Positions 31,787 to 38,851 of a stretch of DNA of 54,718 nucleotides are shown piece after piece (the first letter of the stretch is position 1; each line of letters starts with the position of its first letter). The DNA comes from Nocardioides sp. (lineage in GTDB: Bacteria > Actinomycetota > Actinomycetes > Propionibacteriales > Nocardioidaceae). The notes beneath the pieces were generated by a model, which worked only from the letters and a program-made list of their open reading frames with translations, was not told where the DNA came from and made no database searches. Location: positions 1 through 54,718 of the forward strand of contig NZ_JAEMSS010000003.1 of the NCBI RefSeq assembly GCF_016462705.1. Reading direction: 5' to 3'. Made by a program: the position numbers and the translations under genes.

Positions 31787-32726
31787 CGTCCTCGATGGCC
31801 GGTTCCTGGATCGACAGGTCCGCCACGTCGTACGCCGCCGCCACGGCCGCCACCACCGGAGCGGCCGACGCGTCCGCGGGGAACGCCAGCCACTGACGCG
31901 GCCCCTCCACCCGCCGCGTGGTGGCACCCGGGACGTCGATGGGCGGTGCCTCGTCGACCAGGTCGACCACGAGCGTCCTGGTCGACCCGCCGCGCTGGTG
32001 CAGCCCGGTCAGGCTGCCGTCGTACACCGCCGTGCCGTGGTCGATGACGATCACCCGGTCGCACAGCGCCTCGATGTCCTGGAGGTCGTGGGTGGTCAGG
32101 ACCAGCGTGGTGGCCCGTTCGGCGTTGAGCGCGCGAAGGAACTCCCGAAGGCGGCCCTTGCTGATCACGTCGAGGCCGATGGTGGGCTCGTCGAGGAACA
32201 GGATCTCCGGGTCGTGCAGGAGCGCCGCCACGATGTCGCCGCGCATCCGCTGCCCGAGGCTGAGCTGCCGGACGGGAGTGTCGAGCAGGTCCTGCAGGTC
32301 GAGCAGCTCGACGAAGCGCCCGAGGTTCTCCCGGTGGCGTGCCGGTCCGGTGCGGTAGATCTTCTGCAGCAGGTCGAAGGAGTCGCGCAACGGGAGGTCC
32401 CACCACAGCGTGGTGCGCTGGCCGAAGACCACGCCGATCCTCCTCGCCAGCTCGACGCGGTCGCGCTGCGGCTCGAGTCCCGCCACCGTGAGCGCGCCCG
32501 ACGTGGGGACCAGGATCCCGGTGAGCATCTTGATCGTCGTCGACTTCCCAGCCCCGTTGGGGCCGATGTAGCCGACCATCTCTCCGGCGTCGATGGTGAA
32601 GGACAGGTCGTGGACCGCCTTCACGGTGTCGGTGGTGCGCCGCAGGCGGCCGATCCTGCGCCGCCGGACGAAGGTGCGGGCGAGGTCCCTGACGTCGATG
32701 AGTGGGTGGTGCACGGGCCGGGTCAT
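31743..32726 (-). CDS. ABC-2 exporter ATP-binding protein (COG4586 type)
   Basis: This 327-residue ATPase has Walker A IGPNGAGKSTT, a Q-loop with FGQRTTLWWDLP, signature LSLGQRMRGD, Walker B ILFLDEPTIGLD and H-loop TTHD. The FGQ-TLWWDLP and LSLGQRMR sequences are typical of the exporter subfamily whose permeases are the next two genes. Daunorubicin/viologen exporters belong here; the substrate is unknown. ATG at 32726 overlaps the permease stop by one base (TGATG). The 3' end overlaps the PP2C gene by 44 bases. The ORF-track frame runs far upstream and was trimmed. Confidence 0.92.
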   Translation of the reverse strand: MTRPVHHPLIDVRDLARTFVRRRRIGRLRRTTDTVKAVHDLSFTIDAGEMVGYIGPNGAGKSTTIKMLTGILVPTSGALTVAGLEPQRDRVELARRIGVVFGQRTTLWWDLPLRDSFDLLQKIYRTGPARHRENLGRFVELLDLQDLLDTPVRQLSLGQRMRGDIVAALLHDPEILFLDEPTIGLDVISKGRLREFLRALNAERATTLVLTTHDLQDIEALCDRVIVIDHGTAVYDGSLTGLHQRGGSTRTLVVDLVDEAPPIDVPGATTRRVEGPRQWLAFPADASAAPVVAAVAAAYDVADLSIQEPAIEDVIRELYSTPPAPPG

Positions 32727-33556
32727 CACGATCCTGTCGAGGTGTAGCGGCGGACACCGGCCCGCCAGGTCAGCAGGGCGACTCCCACCATGGCCACCGC
32801 GGCGACGGGCGAGCAGAGCTGCAGCCAGCCGGGCAGCCCGAACGGGTCGTCGCGGCCCAGCAGGTAGAGGCACGGGTACCAGTTCACGAACGCCACCGGC
32901 ACGACGAACGTCAGCGAGCGCATCACCTCGCGCGGGAAGATCGTGAGCGGGTACTGCGTGAGCGTGGCCCCGCCGTAGGTGAACGCGTTGGCGAACTCGG
33001 TCGCGTCCTTGGTGAGGAACTGGATGCACGAGAACGTCACGAACAGCCCGAAGAAGATCGCCCCGCCGGAGACCACCATGACGACCGCGACGCCGACCCG
33101 GGCCGGCGTCCAGTCGACGTACGCCGCCGCCCACGCGAACACGACGGCCGCCTGCGTGATGCGGCCCAGCCGGCGCAGCGTGAACTGGTCCGCGCAGACC
33201 TGGAGCAGCAGGGGCAGTGGCTTGGTGAGCATCTGGTCGAGGCGGCCGGTGCGGATGTACTCGCCGATCCGCTCGACGCTCCCGATCAGCGTGTCCGCGA
33301 TCCCGAGTCCCAGGGACGAGGCGCCATACAGCAGCGCCACCTCGTGCAGCGCGAAGCCGCCGAGCAGGTCGAGCTGGCTGAACATGATCCAGATGGCGAC
33401 CGCGTCGAGACCGGTGATCAGCCCGTTGGCGACCACCAGGGTGACGAAGGAGGTGCGGTAGACCCAGGCCGCGCGCACCCACAGGCCCGCGATCGCGGCG
33501 TACATGCCGACGTGACCGCGCGCGGAGAGCGAGTCCTCAGCCTGGATCTCAGCCAC
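32726..33556 (-). CDS. ABC-2 family permease, second membrane subunit (COG3694 type)
   Basis: This 276-residue membrane protein has about six helices. Conserved stretches include RTSFVTLVVANGLITGLDAVAIWIMF, IRTGRLDQMLTKPLPLLLQ and FNWY-like VAFVNWYPCLYLLGRDDP, typical of the paired permeases of COG4586-linked exporters. It should pair with the product of the preceding gene to form the channel. The GTG start overlaps the end of that gene by 8 bases. Confidence 0.9.
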   Translation of the reverse strand: MAEIQAEDSLSARGHVGMYAAIAGLWVRAAWVYRTSFVTLVVANGLITGLDAVAIWIMFSQLDLLGGFALHEVALLYGASSLGLGIADTLIGSVERIGEYIRTGRLDQMLTKPLPLLLQVCADQFTLRRLGRITQAAVVFAWAAAYVDWTPARVGVAVVMVVSGGAIFFGLFVTFSCIQFLTKDATEFANAFTYGGATLTQYPLTIFPREVMRSLTFVVPVAFVNWYPCLYLLGRDDPFGLPGWLQLCSPVAAVAMVGVALLTWRAGVRRYTSTGS

Positions 33557-34349
33557 CTTGGAGCACCACCTTCCGGGTGGCGGCGCGGAGCACCAGTGCG
33601 CAGGCGGCGAGGAGCACGACGATCCACCCCACCTGGAACCCGAGGCGGGCCAGGATGTCGACGCCCTCGTGCCGTCCCAGCCACAGGTCCGCGGGGACCT
33701 GGAGGAACCCGGCGAAGGGCATGGCCTCCGCCACTGTGCCGAGCCAGCCCGGGAACAGGACGAGGGGCAGCGTCATCCCGCTGAAGAACAGCGCGAACCC
33801 CAGCGACAGCACCCGGAGGCCGCTCGAGTCGAGCAACCAGAAGGCGCTGCAGGCGACGAGGAAGCGAACCGTGAAGCTCAGGGTCACGGCGAGCGGGAGG
33901 CTGACCACGAAGGCCAGCGCGTGGAGCGGCGACACGGGCAGCGTGAGGTCGAACAGGAGCAGACCCACCGCCAGAGGTGCCAGTCCCCGGCTGAGCAGGT
34001 GGTACGCGGCTCGGCCGAGGTCCGAGGCGAGGTACCAGCCGATCAGGCCGACCGGCCGGTAGAGGTCGATGGCGACGTCCCCCGTGCGGATCCGCTCGGC
34101 GAGGTCCTCGGTGCTGCCGCCGCCGAACAGCGCGACCGTCATCAGCAGTGCCTGGCCCAGCCAGACGAAGGTCACCGCGTCCACGGCGTCGTAGCCGCCG
34201 GCGTCGGGGTTGGCGGCCCAGAGCGCCAGGTAGGCGTAGGAGTAGATGACGCCGAACACGGAGTTGGTGAAGATCCCGGCCAGGGTCGCCGCCCGATAGG
34301 TGGAGTAGCGGCGGAAGGCCCGCGTCGCGACGGCGACGTGGAGGCTCAC
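33549..34349 (-). CDS. ABC-2 family permease, first membrane subunit (COG4587 type)
   Basis: This 266-residue protein has about six helices (AATLAGIFTNSVFGVIYSYAYL, LGQALLMTVALFG, and others). The segment LAERIRTGDVAIDLYRPVGLIGWY matches the companion permease, and both are needed per exporter. The GTG start at 34349 has no Shine-Dalgarno sequence. Just upstream a five-codon ORF ends with TGA overlapping this GTG, and a TAACCT box sits 7 bases before that mini-ORF. Translation therefore probably depends on the mini-ORF. Confidence 0.9.
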   Translation of the reverse strand: MSLHVAVATRAFRRYSTYRAATLAGIFTNSVFGVIYSYAYLALWAANPDAGGYDAVDAVTFVWLGQALLMTVALFGGGSTEDLAERIRTGDVAIDLYRPVGLIGWYLASDLGRAAYHLLSRGLAPLAVGLLLFDLTLPVSPLHALAFVVSLPLAVTLSFTVRFLVACSAFWLLDSSGLRVLSLGFALFFSGMTLPLVLFPGWLGTVAEAMPFAGFLQVPADLWLGRHEGVDILARLGFQVGWIVVLLAACALVLRAATRKVVLQGG

Positions 34350-34360
34350 CGGTGGATCAC
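34346..34360 (-). CDS. Putative leaderless mini-ORF (GTG ATC CAC CGG TGA) coupled to the ABC exporter operon
   Basis: The frame encodes a four-residue peptide (V-I-H-R when read directly). Its GTG is 7 bases after TAACCT, and its TGA overlaps the GTG of the first permease gene as GTGA. Ribosomes loading on the leaderless 5' end would stop exactly on the permease start. This is inferred from geometry only; no other evidence of translation exists. Confidence 0.35.
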   Translation of the reverse strand: MIHR

Positions 34361-34367
34361 CGGCGAG

Positions 34368-34373
34368 AGGTTA
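34368..34373 (-). promoter_or_regulatory. Putative -10 box TAACCT of the ABC exporter operon, sharing the upstream TAA stop
   Basis: Minus-strand TAACCT; its TAA (34373-34371) is the stop codon of the membrane protein gene upstream. It is 7 bases before the mini-ORF GTG. Confidence 0.45.
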
Positions 34374-34991
34374 CCCGCGCTTCGCCCTGGCCACTAGCAG
34401 CGCGGCGAGGGTGCCGCCCAGGGTGCCGAGGGTCATGTCACCGAGCGTGTCCTCGTACGCCGTCTCGATCTCGGTGCCGTGCCGGATGAACGTGTACCAC
34501 TCACCGATCTCCCAGCCCAGCGCGAGCAGGGACCCGATCCCGGCGACCAGCACCACCCGGGCCCAGGGCGGTCGCACGGCGCCCACGACGAGCAGGCCGA
34601 TCCCGGCGTTGAGGAAGACCCAGTTGACGAAGTGGTTGAGGTCGTCCCACCAGTCGAGGGTGTCGTAGTAGTCGAGGCTGTTGCCGGTCGTGTCGACCAG
34701 GAACCCGAGCATGACCAGGGCGAACGCGAGGTAGGGCACCTCCGCGTCCGGACGCTTCCGCTTGACCGTCAGCCACCAGATCGCCGGGACGAAGAGCATC
34801 ATCACCGGGTACGCCGCCAGCCGGGCACCGAAGGCCTTGTCCTCGAACCGCTCGATCCCCGGGACGAACGTCGCGACCGCCAGCTGGCCGACGGTCAGCG
34901 CCAGGATGAGTGCGGGCAGCCAGATCAGGCTGCGCCTCCCCGTGGACTCCACGGGCCGCATCATGCCGGGTCCGCCGCTGATCGACTGCAC
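34371..34991 (-). CDS. Polytopic membrane protein of about 206 aa (YjdF/DUF2238-like)
   Basis: Six membrane helices are likely: LIWLPALILALTVGQLAVA, AAYPVMMLFVPAIWWL, VPYLAFALVMLGFLVDT, VNWVFLNAGIGLLVV, VVLVAGIGSLLALGWEIGEW and LGTLGGTLAALLVA. The motif YDTLDWWDDLNHFVNW with acidic and His residues, and WEIGEW later, resemble the DUF2238/YjdF family, of unknown function. The start is uncertain: GTG at 34991 is 6 bases after TAGGGC, while ATGs at 34964 and 34961 are alternatives without a ribosome site. Its -10 shares a TA with that of the divergent SDR gene. Confidence 0.75.
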   Translation of the reverse strand: MQSISGGPGMMRPVESTGRRSLIWLPALILALTVGQLAVATFVPGIERFEDKAFGARLAAYPVMMLFVPAIWWLTVKRKRPDAEVPYLAFALVMLGFLVDTTGNSLDYYDTLDWWDDLNHFVNWVFLNAGIGLLVVGAVRPPWARVVLVAGIGSLLALGWEIGEWYTFIRHGTEIETAYEDTLGDMTLGTLGGTLAALLVARAKRG

Positions 34992-34997
34992 GGGTCC

Positions 34998-35007
34998 GCC
35001 CTACGCT
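34998..35007. promoter_or_regulatory. Overlapping divergent -10 boxes (TACGCT plus; TAGGGC minus)
   Basis: TACGCT (35002-35007) precedes the SDR ATG at 35014 by 6 bases. TAGGGC on the other strand (35003-34998) precedes the GTG at 34991 by 6 bases. Both begin on the same TA at 35002-35003, as in symmetric bidirectional promoters. The minus box lacks the final T. Confidence 0.45.
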
Positions 35008-35013
35008 CACGGC

Positions 35014-35862
35014 ATGACTGACACGACGATGGCGGGCCGCACGGTCCTGGTGACCGGGGCCAGCGACGGGATCGGGGCCGAGACCGCGCGGGTCCTGGCC
35101 CGGAAGGGCGCGACCGTGCTCGTGACCGGGCGCTCGGCCGACAAGCTCCGGCCGGTCGCCCAGGAGGTCGGGACGGAGCCGCTCGTCGCCGACTTCTCCC
35201 GGCTCGACGACGTACGCCGGCTGGCCGCCGAGGTGGGGGAGCGGGTCGAGTCACTGGACGTGCTCATGAACAACGCCGGCGGCACCTTCGCCCCGTCCAG
35301 GACCACCCACGACGGCCACGAGCCCAACTTCCAGATCAACCACCTGGCGCCGTACCTGCTCACCCACCTGCTGCGGCCGCAGCTCGTCGCGGCGGGCTCC
35401 TCGCTCGTCGTGAACACCTCGAGCATCGCCAACCTGGGGGGCAAGATCGTCCTCGACGACCTCGACTACCAGCACCGGCGGTCGATGGAGATGACCGCCT
35501 ACGGCACCGGCAAGCTGATGAACATCCTCTTCACCCGGGGCATCGCTCAGCGCTGGGCAGGCGACGGCATCGTCTCGGTCGCGGTCCACCCGGGCCCGGC
35601 CGGCACCTCGTTCGGGCGCGACTCGTGGTTCGTCGGCCTGCTCTACCGGACGCCGCTCCGGCGCTTCGGCACCATCAGCGTCGCCGACGGCGCGGCCCCG
35701 CTGATCGCCCTCGCCGAACGCGGCCCCGACCCCGAGGTCAACGGGCGCTACTACAGCCGGTTCAAGGTCGACGGACGGGAGAACAAGCAGGCCGGCGACC
35801 AGTCGCTCGTCGACGGGCTGTGGGAGCGGTCGGCCGAGCTCACCGGGCTGACGCTTGTCTGA
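35014..35862 (+). CDS. SDR family oxidoreductase (retinol dehydrogenase/WWOX-like)
   Basis: The 282-residue product has TGASDGIGAETARVLARKGA at the N-terminus, a basic residue after strand 2 (VTGRSADK, NADP preference), NNAGG, INHLAPYLLTHLL and the active-site YGTGK. This layout belongs to the subgroup acting on lipids, retinol-like or sterol alcohols; the substrate is unknown. The ATG at 35014 replaces the ORF-track start because the SDR fold starts there and TACGCT lies 6 bases upstream. It stands alone, followed by the DUF2975 operon with its own promoter. Confidence 0.9.
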   Translation: MTDTTMAGRTVLVTGASDGIGAETARVLARKGATVLVTGRSADKLRPVAQEVGTEPLVADFSRLDDVRRLAAEVGERVESLDVLMNNAGGTFAPSRTTHDGHEPNFQINHLAPYLLTHLLRPQLVAAGSSLVVNTSSIANLGGKIVLDDLDYQHRRSMEMTAYGTGKLMNILFTRGIAQRWAGDGIVSVAVHPGPAGTSFGRDSWFVGLLYRTPLRRFGTISVADGAAPLIALAERGPDPEVNGRYYSRFKVDGRENKQAGDQSLVDGLWERSAELTGLTLV

Positions 35863-35883
35863 CCTGTCGAATAACGATAGATT
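35855..35883 (+). promoter_or_regulatory. Promoter of the DUF2975-HTH-ABC operon, TTGTCT-N17-TAGATT
   Basis: -35 TTGTCT (35855-35860) and -10 TAGATT (35878-35883) are 17 bases apart. The start should fall near 35890, followed by AAGGAG before the ATG at 35913. Confidence 0.55.
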
Positions 35884-35898
35884 CCTGTCGTTGTTCGA
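35867..35898. promoter_or_regulatory. Operator candidate over the DUF2975 operon promoter
   Basis: TCGAATAACGATAG and CTGTCGTTGTTCGA form 14-bp inverted arms (12 matches) around ATTC. The repeat covers the -10 and the expected start site, so binding would repress. The small HTH protein encoded in the operon is the natural candidate ligand. Confidence 0.6.
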
Positions 35899-35912
35899 TC
35901 TAAGGAGACGAC

Positions 35913-36419
35913 ATGGGAAATCTCGCCATCCTGGCGCTGCGTGTGGTCATCGCCATCGCCTTCGCCGGCTCGGTGCTCGTCCAGTGCCTGCTCACGCCGC
36001 TCATGTGGCAAGACATGGACGACGCCCGGCCTGAGGTCCGAGTCCCGCTGATCGTGATCTTCGTGCTGGTCATCGTCTGCATGCAGGTGACCGCCGTGTG
36101 CATCTGGCGGCTGCTGACGATGGTCCGCCGGGGCACCGTCTTCTCGCCCGCGGCGTTCCGCTTCGTCGACATCATCGTCGGCGCGATCCTGGCGGCGTCG
36201 GCCCTCACCTTCGGCGTCGCGGTGGTGGCGGCGATCAGCAACCGCACCACCCCCGGTGACGAGGTCGCCCCCGGCGTGGTCGGCCTGATCTGTGGCCTCT
36301 CCCTGGTGATCGCCGGGGTGGCGCTGGTCGTCATGGTCCAGCGCGCGCTCCTGGCCCAGGCGGTGGCCCGCGACGACGAGGCCCGGAGCCTGCAGTCCGA
36401 GCTGGACGAGGTCATCTGA
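35913..36419 (+). CDS. DUF2975 family membrane protein
   Basis: This 168-residue protein has four membrane helices (ALRVVIAIAFAGSVLVQCL, VPLIVIFVLVIVCMQVTAVCIW, FVDIIVGAILAASALTFGVAVVAAI, GLICGLSLVIAGVALVVMV) and a charged C-terminal tail. Architecture and its pairing with a tiny HTH gene match DUF2975, which occurs beside YozG-type regulators across Firmicutes and actinobacteria; the function is unknown. AAGGAG lies 7 bases before the ATG. Its stop overlaps the regulator start by one base (TGATG). It may anchor or sense for the regulator, but this is inference. Confidence 0.88.
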   Translation: MGNLAILALRVVIAIAFAGSVLVQCLLTPLMWQDMDDARPEVRVPLIVIFVLVIVCMQVTAVCIWRLLTMVRRGTVFSPAAFRFVDIIVGAILAASALTFGVAVVAAISNRTTPGDEVAPGVVGLICGLSLVIAGVALVVMVQRALLAQAVARDDEARSLQSELDEVI

Positions 36420-36628
36420 TGCCGATCGTGGTCGACATCGACGTGATGCTCGCCAAGCGCAAGATGCCGGTCGGCACCCTGGCGGAGCGGGTCGGGATCA
36501 CGCCGGCGAACCTGGCCGTGCTCAAGAACGGGCGCGCCAAGGCGGTGCGGTTCACGACCCTCGAGGCCCTGTGCGAGGTGCTCGAGTGCCAGCCCGGCGA
36601 CCTGCTCCGATGGGAGCCCGAGGCGTGA
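36419..36628 (+). CDS. Small Xre/YozG-like helix-turn-helix regulator
   Basis: The 69-residue product is nearly all HTH: MLAKRKMPVGTLAERVGITPANLAVLKNGRAKAVRFTTLEALCEVLECQPGDLL (quoted here only to mark extent as segments MLAKRKM to PGDLL). This is the Cro/C1 fold of YozG-type proteins that accompany DUF2975. The ATG overlaps the DUF2975 stop (TGATG), and its own stop overlaps the ABC GTG (GTGA). It likely represses the operon by binding the inverted repeat at 35867-35898. Confidence 0.9.
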   Translation: MPIVVDIDVMLAKRKMPVGTLAERVGITPANLAVLKNGRAKAVRFTTLEALCEVLECQPGDLLRWEPEA

Positions 36629-37557
36629 TCAGCGTGCGTGGCCTGACCAAGCGATACGGGCGCACCCGCGCCGTCGACGACCTGACCTTCGACGTCGGTG
36701 CCGGCAAGGTCACCGGGTTCCTGGGCCCCAACGGGGCCGGCAAGTCCACGACCATGCGGATGGTGCTGGGGCTCGACCGGCCGACGGCGGGCACCGCCAC
36801 GGTCGACGGCCGGTCGTACGCCGGTCTCCCCGCGCCGTTGCGCACGGTGGGCGCGCTCCTGGACGCGGGAGCGGTGCACCCCGGTCGCAGCGGCCGCGCC
36901 CACCTGCGCATCGCGGCGCGCAGCAACGGGCTCCCGCTCTCCCGGGTGGACCAGGTCATCGCCCAGGTCGGTCTGGAGAAGGTCGCCGGTCGGCGGATCA
37001 AGGGGTACTCGCTGGGGATGCGCCAACGCCTCGGCATCGCCGCCGCCCTCCTGGGGGACCCGCAGACCCTCCTGTTCGACGAGCCCGTCAACGGGCTCGA
37101 CCTCGACGGGGTGCGGTGGATCCGAGGCCTCTTCCGGAGCTTCGCCGACGAGGGCCGCACGGTCCTGGTCTCCAGCCACCTGATGAGCGAGATGCAGGTG
37201 GTCGCGGACCGCGTGGTGGTGATCGGCCGCGGGCGGCTGATCGCGGACGCGGAGCTCGACGAGATGCTCCGGGGCCTGAGCGGACCTCGGGTCCGGGTCC
37301 GGACGGCCAGGGCGGACGACCTGGCCGACGCGCTGACCACGGGGTTCTCCGGCCGCGCAGCCATCGAGCGGACCGGTCCGGACGAGCTCGAGGTCACCGG
37401 ACTGAGCGCGGTCGAGATCGGTGACGCGGCGTACGCCGACGGGCTGCCGCTCCACCTCCTGTCCGAGGTCGAGCAGTCGCTGGAGCACGCCTACCTGGCC
37501 CTGACCGGCGAGAGCGTCGAGTTCCACGGCGCGGCCGCGAGCGGAGCCGGGCGATGA
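36625..37557 (+). CDS. ABC-2 exporter ATP-binding protein of the DUF2975 operon
   Basis: This 310-residue ATPase has Walker A LGPNGAGKSTT, signature YSLGMRQRLGIA, Walker B LLFDEPVNGLD and H-loop SSHLMSEM, plus a C-terminal accessory domain as in drug-exporter and NatA-like ATPases. The GTG at 36625 overlaps the HTH stop (GTGA) and was preferred over an ATG at 36610. Its stop overlaps the permease ATG (ATGA). With the upstream regulator pair it forms a four-gene, fully coupled operon; the exported compound is unknown. Confidence 0.92.
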   Translation: MISVRGLTKRYGRTRAVDDLTFDVGAGKVTGFLGPNGAGKSTTMRMVLGLDRPTAGTATVDGRSYAGLPAPLRTVGALLDAGAVHPGRSGRAHLRIAARSNGLPLSRVDQVIAQVGLEKVAGRRIKGYSLGMRQRLGIAAALLGDPQTLLFDEPVNGLDLDGVRWIRGLFRSFADEGRTVLVSSHLMSEMQVVADRVVVIGRGRLIADAELDEMLRGLSGPRVRVRTARADDLADALTTGFSGRAAIERTGPDELEVTGLSAVEIGDAAYADGLPLHLLSEVEQSLEHAYLALTGESVEFHGAAASGAGR

Positions 37558-38321
37558 CGGCGGGCGCGGTCCTGGTCCGCACCGGCACGGCCGAGTGGCA
37601 CCGCATCTGGAGCGTCCGGTCGAGCTGGATCCTGGCCGGGGTGACGGTCCTGGCCGTCCTCGGGTTCGGCACCCTGGTCGGCTACTCCACCTCCGGTGAC
37701 CCGTCCGTCGCGTCGCCCGGGTCCACCGCCTGGGACGGCGGCCAGCCGACGGGGATGTTCGCCCTGTTCGGCGTCCTCGCCCTGGCGGTGGTCACCACCA
37801 CCGCCGACCACGGCACCGGAGGCATCGTCCCGACACTTCAGTGGTCACCACGCCGAGGCGTCCTCCTCGCCGCCCGCTCCGGCGTGGTCGTCGCGACCAC
37901 CACGCTCCTGGGGGTCGTGGCCGTCAGCGGTGCCAGCGTCATGGTGTGGGTGTTCCTCCCCGAGTTCGGCCTGCCCGTCGGGGACGGAGCACAGGTCCTC
38001 GGCCGACTCGCCTTCGTCTTCGCATCGGGAGCACTGCTGGGCTCGGGCGTCGGACTGGCGCTGCGCAGCACCGCGGGAGGTCTGGTCACGGTGATCGGCC
38101 TGGTCCTGGTCCTGCCCCTGCTCCTCGCCCAGCTGGGGTACTCCTGGTCGACCACGGTGGCCGAGCACCTGCTGGGGTCGGGCGCCCTCTTCCTGATCTA
38201 CGGTGAGGGGCCGAGCGACGACATGACGACGACCTCGGCGAGCCTCACCCTGGTCGTGTGGGCGGTCTCCGCGGTCGCCGTCGGCGGGTGGCGCCTGGTG
38301 CGCACCGACGCGACCGGGTGA
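37554..38321 (+). CDS. ABC-2 family permease of the DUF2975 operon
   Basis: This 255-residue protein has six membrane helices (SWILAGVTVLAVLGFGTLVGY, MFALFGVLALAVVTTT, VVVATTTLLGVVAVSGASVMVWVF, LAFVFASGALLGSGVGLAL, LVTVIGLVLVLPLLLAQLGY, SLTLVVWAVSAVAVGGW). The EWHRIWSVRSSW start and GTGGIVPTLQWSPRRGVLLAAR loop are usual for ABC-2 permeases of ABC exporters. The ATG overlaps the ATPase stop by 4 bases. It probably works as a homodimer with that ATPase. Confidence 0.88.
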   Translation: MTAGAVLVRTGTAEWHRIWSVRSSWILAGVTVLAVLGFGTLVGYSTSGDPSVASPGSTAWDGGQPTGMFALFGVLALAVVTTTADHGTGGIVPTLQWSPRRGVLLAARSGVVVATTTLLGVVAVSGASVMVWVFLPEFGLPVGDGAQVLGRLAFVFASGALLGSGVGLALRSTAGGLVTVIGLVLVLPLLLAQLGYSWSTTVAEHLLGSGALFLIYGEGPSDDMTTTSASLTLVVWAVSAVAVGGWRLVRTDATG

Positions 38322-38344
38322 CCCCGGCGGACCCGCGCCGAGCG

Positions 38345-38824
38345 TCAGGATCCGGCCGGCTCGACCTGCTCGGCGAGCCAGGCGTCGACCCGCTGCTGGG
38401 CCTCCTCGGGGCTGACGTCCTCGACCCGGGTCAGGATCGCCCACCGGTGCCCCCACGGGTCGAGCATCGAGCAGAACCGGTCGCCGGTGACGAAGGTCTG
38501 CGGCGCCTCGTAGCTCTTGGCGCCGGCGGCCACCGCCTTCGCGTGGACCGCGTCGACGTCGGGCACGTAGAGGACCGTGGAGTGGTGCACGTCGTCGGCC
38601 CCCGACGGCGGCACCAGGTGGTGCTCGGGATCCGGGTCGCTGAGCTGCATCCGACCGCTGGGCAGCTGCAGCTCGCAGTGGGCGACCCGACCGTCGGGCA
38701 GGTCGTTCCTGGACACGACCTCGGCCCCGAGCACCGAGGTGTAGAAGTCGATGGCCGCGGCGGCACCGTCGACGCACAGGAACAGGGTCAGGCTGGTGTA
38801 GCCGTCCGGCACGAAGTTCGTCAT
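38345..38824 (-). CDS. VOC-family protein (glyoxalase/PhnB-like)
   Basis: The 159-residue product has two beta-alpha-beta-beta-beta modules: YTSLTLFLCVDGAAAAIDFY and HSTVLYVPDVDAVHAKAVAAGAK, ending in FCSMLDPWGHRWAI. This is the PhnB-like branch of the vicinal oxygen chelate superfamily; a function in detoxification or binding cannot be specified. The ATG at 38824 begins the fold and has GGAGG 8 bases upstream; the 427-aa ORF-track frame is mostly antisense to the AraC gene. It is divergent from that AraC regulator, 27 bases apart, a recurring pairing. Confidence 0.87.
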   Translation of the reverse strand: MTNFVPDGYTSLTLFLCVDGAAAAIDFYTSVLGAEVVSRNDLPDGRVAHCELQLPSGRMQLSDPDPEHHLVPPSGADDVHHSTVLYVPDVDAVHAKAVAAGAKSYEAPQTFVTGDRFCSMLDPWGHRWAILTRVEDVSPEEAQQRVDAWLAEQVEPAGS

Positions 38825-38839
38825 GTCCCCGATCCTCCC

Positions 38840-38845
38840 TACGCT
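38840..38845 (+). promoter_or_regulatory. Putative -10 box TACGCT of the AraC gene
   Basis: TACGCT ends 6 bases before the GTG at 38852 (leaderless geometry). Confidence 0.5.
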
Positions 38846-38851
38846 CCAGAC

